This document shows positions 25,491 through 37,195 of a DNA stretch of 64,000 nucleotides, piece by piece. The notes beneath the pieces were generated by a model. It saw nothing but the letters and a program-made list of their open reading frames with translations. It was not told the origin of the DNA and searched no databases. Location of the stretch: NCBI GenBank assembly GCA_030512295.1, contig JAULSR010000003.1, positions 2,604,001 to 2,668,000 of the forward strand, written 5' to 3'. Each line of letters opens with the position of its first letter. Position 1 is the stretch's first letter. Made by a program: the position numbers and the translations under genes. The stretch is from Bombardia bombarda (Eukaryota; Ascomycota; Sordariomycetes; Sordariales; Lasiosphaeriaceae).

Positions 25491-26194
25491 GGTACTGATT
25501 CCTCGTGTCTGTGGAACGAGGTAGTGGCGTGTCTATGATGATAGTGTCAGATCTATAACCTACAACGTACCTAGGTACTCAAACGGAACTCGGACGGTTG
25601 AACAAGAGTCCATTTACTGACCTTCCCAAAGAAGTACTCCACGGTTTGAGTATTATGCTCACCCTTTTGTTCAAAATTGACTATCACAGAGCCGATCACT
25701 GAGCTGACGGGATGGATACTCCAATCTGGGTCGCAACCAGGTGGCATCCACAAAGAAAGACAAGCTTAACGGCACGCGCCTCGCAAAATGAGCTATGAGC
25801 TACAGCCGTAATTTCCAATCCATTCTGCCTGTGATGAAGGTTAGCCGGTGGTGGTTCTAGGTAGCTAGAGGGGTTGTGTTTGCTTTCTTTGTTCACCTAT
25901 CCACCCCCGATCTTAGACAGCTTTTTTGCCCCTTGATATTATGTGATAGTGATTGCTGAGGCTTGGGAGCTACTTATAGCTATTTTTCAGGTATGTACCT
26001 ACTCTGATGTAGGTGTCACTCTTTCGAAACAAGCTATATATCTCGTGTCGTTGCAAGCAAAGGTTTTAATAGCCAACATCCCACCCATCTCACCTCAACT
26101 CACCACCTATCCTCTTTTTCTCCTTTCCTCATCCCTATCAACCACCAGCACAGTGGCAATAGACATAATAGCCACCCTACCCACCCTAGCCATC
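25491..26194. other. Spacer between divergent OMT and P450 remnants
   Basis: About 0.7 kb. It should have been a bidirectional promoter, and probably also held the missing 5' end of the P450. An AGGTAC-type palindrome (ACGTACCTAGGTAC) lies near 25565-25578. The frame leading into the P450 part is open from about 25943 but has no ATG and no P450 N-terminal features. Confidence 0.5.
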
Positions 26195-27704
26195 CTCTCC
26201 CTCTTCACGGCCGACCACGACCTTCACCGCGTGCGGCGCGCGCCGCTGAGCCCCTTCTTCTCGCGGGCGGGGGTCGCAGCGGCGAGGACGCAGGGGATGG
26301 TGAGGGCGAAGGTGGAGAGGTTGTGTGAGCGGGTTGGGGGGTTTGCTGCTGGTGGTGGTACTGCTACCGAAGAAGAAAAGAATGGGGAGAAAATTGTGCT
26401 GGATCTCGACGCGGCTATCAGCGCTTTTCAGAGAGATGTGTCGACGGGATTTGTCCTGGGCAAGAGCTACGACGATTTAGAAAAAGAAGACTTCGCCGTC
26501 GGCATGGCGCACTTCTCCCAGGGCTTGGGCAGGATGTGGCGCATGACCAAGCACTTGCGGTGGTATGGGCCGCTGATGCTGTCGATACCCAGGGATTGGC
26601 TGATTCAGTATGCGGATGAGAGGGCGGCGCAGTTTATGAGGTATACCAAAGTTTGTTTCCCCCCTCCCCCCCATTTCCCTTCGTTTCAAAATAGGTTAGG
26701 TAGTTGCTGATGGACTGACTGCCATATCTGAGGTTTCCAGTCCAGCGAGGCAGAAACGGATCGCCTCTTGAAAGATGCCGCCGCCAACTTTGCCTCGTCG
26801 TCGCAGGACAGCAACTACCAACCATCCACCATCGTCCACGCCATTGTCAACAGCCCGGACCTGCCGCCGTCGGAAAAGACGCTCACGCGCGTCTTTGCCG
26901 ACGTCGCGACCGTCACTGGCGCTGGCTTTGAGACGACGGCCGGCGTGATGCGGCTGGTCATTTATGAGGTGTTTAGCAATGCTGAGATACTGGGGAAGCT
27001 ACGGGCTGAGCTGGATGATGCATCCTTTGCTGCTGCGGCTGCGTCTGCTTCTGCCGTAAACGGCGGCGATGGTGGCAGCAGTGGTAGTGACGGTAAGAAG
27101 ATACTGCTGGAACTCCGCACCCTCGAGAAGCTGCCCTACCTTACCGCCGTGTTGACCGAGGGCATGCGGATGAGTCCTGCACTGGCGACGCGGGCGCAGA
27201 GAGTGGCGGTCGACAGGGATATTGTTTATGAGGAGGGGGGCAGTTATGGGGGTGATGGGAAGAAGGACAAGGAGGTGTGGCGGATCCCAGCGGGCACGCC
27301 CGTTGTCATGACGACGCTGTTTATGCACATGGACGAGAGGCTATACCCGGACCCAAAGCGATTCGATCCCGAAAGGTGGTTGCGCATGACGCCTGAGGAG
27401 AGGCGATGGGCGGATAAGACGTTTTCGCCGTTCTCAAGGGGAGCGAGGATTTGTCTGGGTATGCACTAGGTGTTTCCCATTTATTGGTTCCTAAGCTTCT
27501 TGTGTCTAATTACTTTTCGCAGTCTTGCATGGACAATCATGTACCTTGTGATCTCGTCCCTGGTTCAACGGTTCCCTGGTTCAACGGTTTGATTTCGACT
27601 TCATGAGCCTGAAAGCGGACCATTTCGAGTTCGTGAGCAACCAGTTCATCATTGGGACCAAGGGGAAGTCGGTGCTTGAGGTGCTTGTTAAGCATCGAGA
27701 GTGA
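26195..27704 (+). pseudogene. Cytochrome P450 pseudogene (5'-truncated, multiple lesions)
   Basis: Recognisable P450 begins at LFTADHDLHRVRRAPLSPFF (~26198) with no upstream membrane anchor, no proline-rich hinge and no in-frame ATG; roughly the first 100 residues are missing. An intron at 26651-26740 (GTTTGT to TTCCAG) is in phase. Later motifs are intact: I-helix AGFETT, ExxR as EGMR, DPERW and the heme loop FSRGARICLG (Cys near 27455). Directly after, no GT-AG pair keeps the frame. The natural split would be GGT ATG CA / T CTT GCA TGG, giving ICLGMHLAW, but the base expected to be the donor G is C (CTAGGT, ~27464). A 16-bp tandem duplication at ~27556-27587 adds another frameshift, after which the C-terminus continues to a TGA at 27704. 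Likely an oxidase of a lost secondary-metabolite pathway together with the adjacent O-methyltransferase. Confidence 0.8.
27556..27587 (+). repeat. 16-bp perfect tandem duplication inside P450
   Basis: The unit CCCTGGTTCAACGGTT occurs twice head-to-tail. One copy alone would read SSLVQRFDFDF, the expected P450 C-terminal strand; two copies shift the frame by one. Confidence 0.9.
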
Positions 27705-28541
27705 GGTAGCAAAAAGGTTGTCGAATCGAAACTCGAATCAACTCGCACCGCGGTCTGTGATTACGTAGAGAAGTGTCCACGAATCGAGCTTTAATGAACA
27801 CCCCTTTTTAGGGGGTTTGACCGCAACGCCCCCATCGGCCCTGTACCAAAGCATCGTCTATCTTACTCCTAACCTAATAAAAGGCTTTGCACCTTTAGCC
27901 TGCAATTTTTTAAAGAATTTGCAGTAACTTTGGTAGAGAGGCAGTGCTTGGATATTCCCAAAATTGACATCTTTGCGGGCACGGGACACTTTTTGGTGTC
28001 TCGCCTTTTTTCTCACGGTCTCGCTTTTTTTTGGCTCGCACTTGGCGATCAGCCTCCACTGCAATTTTGGCCCCGACGGAGGGCTACAATTCTGATTACT
28101 GACCCCCATCCTCCATCCCTATTTGTCCCATCTTTCGACAGAAACCTCTCGCAACAGCGTCCATGATATGTCCCATGCCGACTAAAAACTGCAGTAACAA
28201 CCACCTAGCCCAACTAATGAATAATTCAAACAAAATGCCCCATTCATCCACCATGAAAAAGAAGTAAAGTTGCGAAAAACGCCCAAATGACATAATTATT
28301 ACTCCGTATGCCATATCAATGATGAATGACCAAAAAACTCCAGGCGCTATGCTATGCATGCATGCACTGCACAGATGTCAATCCTGCCAATCCCATCCCA
28401 TCCCAACCCATTCCGCGGCTGAACCTCTAACCTATACCTGTTCCAGCCCCCAAACAACTTTCCCGTTTGCCGACTGCTTGTCTGTTTGCCTACCTACTAG
28501 GCTAACTCAGCAAGACGACAATGCCAGACCGACCAATAGAT
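27705..28541. other. Intergenic
   Basis: 3' flanks of the P450 remnant and of EXO1. Nothing recognisable. Confidence 0.6.
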
Positions 28542-29044
28542 CTAGGCATACAAAAACCGCGAAAGATCTAGCCGCCGCACAGACGACTTCCCACCACCAC
28601 CACCACCACTACCACCACCACTACCAGCCTTTCTTACAGCAGTTGTATGCCCCACCACCACCTCGTCCTCCCCATCGCTATCAGGAATAATCTGATCCTC
28701 ACTCCCCACAGTAGACCGATTCAACGCCTCTACCTCAGCAACGTCCACCTTTGGCAGCGGAACAAACGCCGGGTTGACAGGCAGCGAGTCAAACGACTGC
28801 CTCTTCTTCTTGCTGCTGCTCCCCGCCAACTTTAGTACACGGGGTGGCGCTGTTGCTGACGACGACGAGAACGATGATGATGGGGTCAGCGTCGTCTTGC
28901 CTCGATGCAACATCGCCTGCGCTCCCATGCGCTGCAGCGGGGTCAACATTGGAGTTGGGAGGTTGGTCGCTTTTGGAGCTCTTGGCTTTTGCATACTCGA
29001 TGAAGGAGTAGCAAGCCCATGGACGAATCGAGTGTCTGGTCGCG

Positions 29045-29076
<32 letters not shown>

Positions 29077-31151
29077 GCTGCTGTTGCTTTGTAGCAAAAC
29101 TCCTGGAGTCGTTCTCCAATAGGCGGCGACGTCTTAGACTCGGGTCTGTCAGGACCGCCGTCCTCCTCCCCCTCCCCAGGAGGTGATGATGCAGGGACTT
29201 CAACCTCATCAGCAGCAGCAGCGGCGGCCTTGGTGACGGGGAGCTGATCATCCCTCTCCTCTTCAACCGCCAAAACTTCCTCTTCAAATATGCTGATCTT
29301 CACAGCGCTTGTCTTCTGCGACTTAACCGAATGCCAGCTGTCCAAGTCGGGAAGACTCCGCAATGCCTCATCAATCGAGTCATCAGACATCAAGAATGAA
29401 TCCGACTTTCGTGTAGCCGTCGTCGCCCTCTTCTTCACCTTGATCGAAGAAGAAGCAAAGAACTTACTCTTCTCGGGCGTCTCGCTCGTCGCAGCCTCAC
29501 CCTCCACTACCTCACCCATCGGCAAATCCTCACATAATCGCGCTTTCTTTGGCGGTCTCATGGAAGAGCTAGGGTCCTGGTACACCCGAACCGCTGCTGC
29601 TGCTGCTCCGGTTGTTCGCCGACGGTTCTGGGGCACAGAGAAGGTCTCGGCAGGGTTGGGCAGGTTTGAGACTGGCTCGCTTTGACGTCGGGGCGCACGA
29701 GCACCACTACTCGTGCTGGTGTACCGCCGGCTCGGGCTTGCCGTTGTTGTCGTCCCTGCATCGTCAAGATACGGCCTTGGAAGCGGGAACACAATTGCGC
29801 GAGGAGCTGCTGCTGCTTGTACCACCACGCCGCTTCCATTCTGGTTAGGAGGTTCGACAGCGAAACAATTCGGGTCCATTTCTCCCAGGGGGATTCGGCG
29901 ATGTCCAGCAAAGTACTCGTTGATCGGTTTCCCAATTGATTTGCCCGCCGTGCTTCCGGTGCCATAGGTGCCAAACACCTGGCTTATCCTCCTCTTACCT
30001 GGGGACGATGGTGCTGCAATCACGATGGTCTTTTTCGTGATCGGGTTGACATCTCCTGCAGCAATGGACCGAGCCAGGTCCACGTCGACCGCCGCGCCGA
30101 TAAAGGGCATGATCTCGACATCCACCGACGGGTCCGGGTCCGTCAAGAAGACAATGTCCCGCTTCTTCGGGCAAAACACACGCTGGTGCAGAAACGTAAG
30201 CTCGGCCTGCTTGAAACTCGCTAGGTAGTTGTCCGGCACCCGGTGCTTCCCATCAAACTGGAGCATCTTGATGACGCGCTCGGGCGTCTTATACTTTCGA
30301 ATCATGCGGTACGCTGTTTTGAGCCCCATGTTGTTGACCGAGTCCAGGTAGTCGCACCCGCTGAAGATGGCCATGTGTCTGAACTCCTTGTCGGTCCAGC
30401 CCGCCAGGGAGATCTCGCGGACGCCGCAAAACTCCCTGCGGTTGATCTCAATGCATTGTCCGTATTGGTCGAGCTTGGTCAGCAGGCGCTTGGCGCCGAA
30501 TACCAGCAAGTCGGAGTCTTCAGAGACGATGCCGCTGATCAGGCCCTGCCGCTCGAGGTAGACGAGCTGGGCGTCGGCTTCGTACGGCGCCACGACGTAC
30601 GGGACTTCTGCCTTCTTGAGCTCCTCGATCAGGTGGCGTGCCATTTCTGGGGTCACGTCGATGGCCTTTTGGAGCTCGAGGTATGCCTGCGATGCTTTGC
30701 CGGCTTTTAAGAGCTCCAGACCCGACTTTCTGCTTGCTTCGCGTCTGTCTTCGCGAGAAGCTTCGGTTCCGGCCTTGCTTGGGAGGTAGTCGCCGTCAAA
30801 GACAAGATAGGGAGTCACGCCATAGTACTTGAACATTTTGACACGATGCATGGCAAAGTCGACATATCTTTGCCAGATATTAGTGACTAGCACTGCTAAT
30901 AGGTGGGAATAACACTTACTTGCGGGTTGGCTTGCCTTGTGCAAGCTCAATGGCACACGAGACAGCACCTCGGTGAAGCCATCCGTACGCGTCAACCCCA
31001 AAGGTCTCGCCGGCGTATTTCTTAAGCTCAATGGGCCGGTGGATAGACTTGAGCAGCGGAAGAAGGCCTGTAGATGGATCATGGAGTCAGACGACGGACG
31101 GCAGTTGCAATTAACCATGGAGTTTATTGACAATTTACCTGAGATGCCCAT
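28542..31151 (-). CDS. EXO1: Exonuclease 1 (5'-3' exonuclease / flap endonuclease, XPG family)
   Basis: Exons 31151-31139 (13 nt), 31067-30920 and 30867-28542 give about 828 aa. Resects DNA ends in double-strand-break and mismatch repair. The joined N-terminus MGISGLLPLLKSIHRPIELK is the canonical XPG N motif, followed by FGVDAYGWLHRGA and LVFDGDYLPSK. The I domain has PYVVAPYEADAQLVYL and GIVSEDSDLLVFG with the metal-binding acidic residues present. The helix-hairpin-helix region covers HMAIFSGCDYLDSVNNMGLKT. After residue ~350 the protein is disordered, as usual for EXO1, and carries a run of about ten Thr (near 29042-29075). The track-like long frame without the first two exons starts in intron sequence, so the spliced start is clearly right. 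Confidence 0.95.
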
Positions 31152-32185
31152 CGTTCAAGTCTTGGATGCAGATGCAAGACGACGCGTCGTCTCGGAAAAT
31201 TTCAATCAGTCGTCGTGGCCATATGATCGTTACTCGTAGCTGATGGTAGCTGATGGTAGTTGTGGGGGTGGGATCAATGGCGGGCGGGTCAGGACGACGC
31301 GACAGGCGGCGACTTGACCGTGTTTACGGCGTAGACAAGTGGACGCGTATGTACAGTACAATACGCTCAAGTACGGTACATGCAGCGCAGGCAATTGGGA
31401 AGGATACAGAACAGCAATGTTGGCAGAGTGGACGAGGCTGGTTGGCGGGTCAAGAGACGTCTCTGGACAATGCAATTGAGGTCAAATGGGCACTTGGTTT
31501 GGGGCTGGCTGCTGTTCAAGGTTCTTTCCATTTGCAAGACTTGCTGCAGGCGCCTTCCAGAAAGGATTTAATTTGCAACGGACAGCCGGGAAGCGCGACG
31601 GGAAAGCGCGTCGTTACCCCCGCGACCAGGCGGCAGGCGTGCATCGGCCTGGTAGCCGCCTTGGCCTGTTGGGGTCTAGCGCGGGGTTGAAAGTCCAGGG
31701 GTCCCATTTCCGACCATGAAATTCCTCAACAGGCCCCAAGTCTTGATGTCTTCCCGACCTGAAGAGCTGTCCACGAATACTAAGTGAACATCTGTGACTC
31801 AGGATATTTCACGATATTCGAAACGATAGTCTACTGCTTTCGCGTTTTAAGCATAACCGTTACGCATCAACCGTCATCGTAGTCACCCGGACCACCCGAG
31901 GTCGTCAGCAGGCAACCTAGAGCCTACCTACCTAGGTAGAGGGACGGAACTCAGTTCAGCGAGGAACCTGCTACCACCTTAGCTGCCAGCTACTCCACAA
32001 ATTCTTTTTTTTATCTGACCGCCTCGCTCTGCAACCACTTTACTGTGGTAAACCTTATCGTAACGGCTGCCCCACCAATCCTGATTGTGAACCATCTCTG
32101 CAACGAAAATCCAACTCGAAGCCACGCCACACGACAACGGGCAGCAGTTAGTAGCGAGATATAACTCGCAAAAAAATCCGAAGTA
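31152..32185. other. Divergent promoter region EXO1 / TMA16
   Basis: One-kilobase head-to-head spacer. Contains a palindromic CCTACCTACCTAGGTAG at ~31925-31941. No gene seen. Confidence 0.6.
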
Positions 32186-33002
32186 ATGGCCAACACATTT
32201 GAGAAGACAAGGAAGCAGATTGCCAAGAAGCGGGGCGGCAACATCGAGGCGCTGCACCAGAACAGTCGGAATTCCAAGCGCCTTCACAAGGCCCAGGTCC
32301 GCGACGACCGTCTCGAGAAGATCGAGAGAGCGAGGAAGAAGCAGGACCGTCCTCTTCGTACGTAGCTTTTTTTTTTTTTTTACTCCAAAAACTTCCTCAT
32401 AGCCAGAGAACGAATGCTAATTGTAATGACTTGACCATCTTACTAGTTGAGCGTGCTGTCTTCTTCCAGCAGGCCGTCCGTGAGAACCAGAACCAGCCCC
32501 TGGCACTAGACGCTGTCCACTCCAGAATTAATGAGTGGGTTCTTATTCATTCATTATCTCACTCATCTATTTTCATATCATAAAATGGTATAAGAAGACA
32601 TGGAGTGAAACATGTCCGAGACCAACCCAGCTGACCAGAGCCTCATCAAAAGATTCGTACATCGCTTTAACGAGGAGTACGACGAGATTAAGAAGACACG
32701 CCGTGCAGGACGCCCAGCAAGCATGAGGGAAGATCTCCTCAGGATGGCCATAGAAGGCCTCGAGAAGGAGCAACGGGATGGCTTTTGTAAGCAAACAACC
32801 ACCCCCCTTGCAAAAGCGAACCATTTTCCCGCTGACCACAGAAAACACAGTCATGCCGGACCTTACTTCAGAGAAGAACGTCGCTCTGCTGGACCGATGG
32901 GAGGGCAAATCCTGGCCCTACCTGACAAACGTGGCCTGGGTCAAGGTCTCAGCCGCAGGCCTCGTCAAGCCCTCCAGCTTCCCTCCTTCCCAGAGCATCT
33001 AG
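32186..33002 (+). CDS. TMA16: TMA16 translation-machinery-associated protein
   Basis: Exons 32186-32357, 32447-32534, 32653-32786 and 32851-33002 give 181 aa. In yeast Tma16 associates with pre-60S ribosomes. The N-terminus is basic (MANTFEKTRKQIAKKRGG, then NSKRLHKAQVRDDRLEKIE), followed by VFFQQAVRENQNQPLALDAV, the helix NEEYDEIKKTRRAGRPAS, REDLLRMAIEGLEKE and the C-terminal block MPDLTSEKNVALLDRWEG / VKPSSFPP. The third acceptor is AAAAG at 32652: this choice joins INE-FVHRFNEEY in frame, whereas the nearby CCAG acceptor would shift the frame. Gene length and motif order fit the family well. Confidence 0.9.
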
Positions 33003-35331
33003 CCCAGCTGAAACTAACCGGGAGACGGATGGACGGACGGGGGCTTAGACTCGCTTGCTTTTTGCTTGCTTTTCAGTCAGCCATGAGGGAAACGGAGACA
33101 TGGCAGCTTGGCTTGCTTTTCCGGCGACGCCATCTCAAAAACAAAACAAATATTGATACCCACCAACCACCAGCCCTATCATAGTCTGCTGGACCCTGTC
33201 GGTTTTGTTTTCTCTTTCTCTTATTACATGTGTGTGTGTACGTCTCCGTCTGTGTGGCGTCAAAACACCGTTTGAGACAGTCTGAGAACGTCCTTTTGTT
33301 TTCTTTCCTTGTCGCTTTCGTTATGCATGTTTATTTTCATTTTCAGCTACTGGCTGTTCAGACCAGGGGGGTAGATATCCAGCCACGAAACAAAGCCAAT
33401 TTAACGCAGACAACTGCTGCCTATCTACCCTACCGACTTGCTTGCCTTGTCATGCTGCATCATTACGAAAGAATGTTGTCATGAACTTCGGGGTAAACAA
33501 GCAGGCTGTACCGCTCTCCTGCATGGGAATTTGGTCTTCTCAAGAAAGAAAATCGAACGAACCATGGTTCTCCGGATCGTGCTTTTGTCCGCATATTCTT
33601 CTGACTTCCGTCCCAGTCCATCTGCCTAGCCAGCCCCTTAGCAAGAAAGAACGCAGCTGCAAGAACGCAGCTGCAAGAACTCTTCACCAACATGGCTGTT
33701 TAGGGGAATTTGTGGTGTTTCTGCTGGCCCTTCCCGCTTCGTCGCCGTGTCTGGGTTACTTCCCGTCGAAACTAAGGTACCACACCCTACCTTATCCTAC
33801 CTTGCCTTACTCAGCTACCCTACCTACCTTAGCGAGCTCGAGCTACCTTGCTTACCGGTATACCCACTACCTTACCTACCAAACCCTTTCTTCCACGACA
33901 CATCAATGAGGGTACGGAACGGTACGGTACTCGGCGCACGCACTCGCAACGAGCTGCGCCGGCGACCAGCGACCAGCGACGGGTACATGCACGGCAAAAA
34001 TGATTGGGGGTTGTCCTTCTCGATAATCGCGCCATCTGTGACAAGGCACACACACATGGAAGTCTCGTGGCTTTTCTCTTTTACCTTTGCTACCTACCTA
34101 TTTACTGAGACAGCAGAAACCTTGCCCGTGGTGGTGGTGGTGGCAGTGGCGCGGTTATATGCCTTGTTCGCTGCCCGCTCGGCCGGCGGCCGCGCCAAGT
34201 TGGACACACACACCGGCGTTTTAGAAGAGAGAAGAAGAAAAAAGAAGGATAACAAAACAAAAGTCACATCTATGTGGCTGCTATGTGCCTGGGACGAGCC
34301 GCTGGGGGTGGAAGGGTGAAGGGGCCAAGGACAAGGGGGGGTAAGGATGAAGGGTAGGGGAGGGATGTCTGTTATGCCCGGGAGATAGAGTGGGAGAAGC
34401 GAGATAAATAGTTGGATAGATAAATAGATGGAGGAAAACCATTGGGCGAGCAGGCCATGTATGTTATGTAGATGACGGGTCGGTCGGTACGGTTCGGTTC
34501 TTGTTGTTTTTGTTCCATACCCTACCCTAGCTTACCCTTACCCCCTCTCCTTGGAGGTAGATTGAGGTAGGTCCTGGGCCGGTCGGTCGGTCAGTCAGTC
34601 AGTCAGTCACAGTTCGTCACTCCGTCACGATCAATGTTGACGGAAACGACGGATCGAGACCCTCGAGTCCAACGTCGCTGCTACGTTTGTTTTCTTTTTT
34701 TTCCCGCCCCAACATCATTCCACGGAAGGGGTTCCGAAACCTGAGTCGTCGTCTGACTGGATACCCACGATGGTGTTTTGGTATATATATCTCGATGTCT
34801 GTTCCTGTTGTAAGAAGTTGTTCTTGAGTTTGAGGACATGACCTACTCACTCACTCGCTCGTTCAACTTCCATTCAGTCGTCTACATTTTCTGGAAAGAA
34901 TTCACTATACTATCAAGAATCTGGTCGTTACAATAAATTATATATCTGTCGTTATTAGACCCGTCATTTTACCTATCCCGGCGGATACTATTACTATCAT
35001 CACTACTACAGAGCTGGCTAGACAGACAGCAGTCTCTTTTCTTCTATATCACACAACTACTTGTGTCTGGTCTAAGTTGTATGTACTTACCTTTCTAGCC
35101 ACCCTTTTCTCATTCTCATTATATTACTCTTTACTTGACCAACATAGGTGGCACACTAACAAACGGGAAGAAAACAGACACCCCCAACCTTATCAACCCA
35201 GTAACAACAAAAACACACTCAAAACCCATAATCTCAAAAGGGGAACAAACACCCACACAAACAAACAAACAAACAAACAAACAAGCAAACAAGCAAACAA
35301 GCAAACAAGCAAACAAGCAAACAAGCAAACC
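33003..35331. other. Intergenic with TACC-rich and AAAC repeat tracts
   Basis: No supported gene. A striking 33775-33885 stretch is built of CTACCTTACC-like units. CGGT/CAGT tetranucleotides lie near 34575-34608, and an AAAC/AAGC run ends at 35330. Confidence 0.55.
35260..35330. repeat. (AAAC)n followed by (AAGCAAAC)n
   Basis: Five AAAC units pass into about six AAGCAAAC units. The repeat ends two bases before an ATG opening a 58-codon frame. Confidence 0.9.
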
Positions 35332-35508
35332 ATGTGCATTTACGTCGACCACATCCGCCGCTGCAAAATATGCCGCAAAGTATACGCCTTCATGTTCTCG
35401 GAGCGGCTGTGTCTGACCGCTAGTCGCGGCGCTGGCTGCACTGAGGGCCCCTTTAACGAGAAGGACAGCGACTTGGACACGTGGAACAGGCGTGAGGAGT
35501 GTATGTAA
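35332..35508 (+). CDS. Small cysteine-rich hypothetical protein (58 aa)
   Basis: Single-exon frame MCIYVDHIRRCKICRKVYAF... ending NRREECM. It has six Cys, with a C-x8-C-x2-C spacing at the N-terminus (C2, C11, C14) and a His at position 7, then an acidic C-terminal half. The context AAACCATG is favourable for initiation. No signal peptide is visible, so it is probably intracellular; short Cys/His-containing proteins starting MCxxxxH are common in Sordariomycetes. I do not recognise a named family. It could be a chance frame; support is the composition and start context only. Confidence 0.4.
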   Translation: MCIYVDHIRRCKICRKVYAFMFSERLCLTASRGAGCTEGPFNEKDSDLDTWNRREECM

Positions 35509-37195
35509 TGGGCACGCTTTAGTGTGTTGTCTGGGATAGGTGGTGGTGGCAGGGGAAGAGGCGTGCGTTGACAGGGTTAAGGCTGGTCTGTCTCTATTTT
35601 TATCATGATGGGTTTACTTTGCTTCTGGAAAAAGAGCAAAGGTATGGTGGTGGTGGTGGTAGTAGTTGGTAGTGGTTGGATACACACTGCTACTACTTTA
35701 CCTACCTTACCTACTGACTACGCTGCACTACACTACACTACAGGTGGGATGTGTCTATAATTGCTCGGCCAGTCACAACTGAAGTCATAGAACTGCTGTC
35801 GAGCGAAGCAAGCAAGCGTTGGGAGGGTTTTGGGAGAGGGGAGGTATATTCAGCACATAGGCATAGATATCATGATCATGAACGTTATGACTGATTGACA
35901 GACTGTCTGTCTTGACATTGACGTGTTGCTATCAACGTGACGGTGAAGGTTGATCAGACCGCATAAAAGAAAATATTATGGCTCTTGAGTGGTATGCGAA
36001 TAATACCCGAATACACACACGTATTGTTTGGCCGATGTATCCGCAAGAGAAGAGTTTCATTGGATCGGGGTTTTGAGTAGATAAATCGAGGCTCTCTCTG
36101 TACGAATCCTGCATAGACGTGCTCTCTTTCCTGAGTGTCCACGGTAGTAACACAGATACTCAAAATTGACAAATTCAAAGTCATGAGAAGCTCATTATCG
36201 TCCGTAAGGCTCGAGAGTCCCATCAGATGCAACATGGACCACGAGAAGCCGCACTTGTACGTCAAAGTTTCGTAGCATCAAAGACACGGATGTAATCGCC
36301 CAAAGTAAATAGTATAATGGCCGTATTTCTGGCGTCACTCGAGAGCGGAATCCGAAACAGGACAGCTCAAATCAAAAGCTTGTCAACAGTCAAAGTCTAC
36401 CATACGACAAGACAATGATGCGATGTGACGCACAGTTGTGACTGGCTGAAAAGGCCTCCCGCGGTTAAGAGTCAATCAAGCGCATGCAAGGAGGGTTAGG
36501 TCAAGGTCAAAGAAATGTATCACTGCAATATCCATCCCTAAAACGACGCAGCGAACTGCCGGCGATAGAGTTAGAAAGCAAATGACGATAGTTTTGTTCT
36601 ATCCCTCGATTTCCCCTCCAGAATGCCATTGCAAAAAGACTAAAGCCGGAGTGAATTCGAAGGAATATTGTTTTATGATGAAGAAGAAAATAAGAAGAGG
36701 GAGAGAAAGCGAAAGCCAAATCGACCTTTTAAACACACTTGTGAAATTTTCCCCAGTGGGCCCACTAACCACCAATCACGACGGGGCAATAATCAGCCAC
36801 CGCGGGACACCCTGAGGGCACGCACTGACCCCTTGGGCCCTGACGCATTGGCTGTGTGGTTTTTCGGTCCCCTCCTCGCTTTTACGGTTGTTCAAGGTTC
36901 TGGTCCTTTTTATGGTTCCGGTTCTCACGCTTCCCCAAACCCACTGCACTCTTTCTCATTGGTAGTTTTTTGCTTTACCATTGACTGGACAAGGCAAAAG
37001 CATATCTAGCGAATTAGTCCAAATCTAATCTCAGGGCATTGTTCATATTTACCTGACATTCTTTCTCTCCCTGTCGCACCTTGGAACTCCAAACGAACCC
37101 CGCCATCAACACTAACCAAATAATACCCCGCCTTCAATCTACGACTACCACTTTCGCAGTCTCGCGACACTGCAAACAACACACCACAATACAAT
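35509..37195. other. Intergenic
   Basis: 3' flank of the small frame and promoter of the PP28-type gene. GGT and TACC tracts occur at 35640-35745. No supported gene. Confidence 0.55.
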
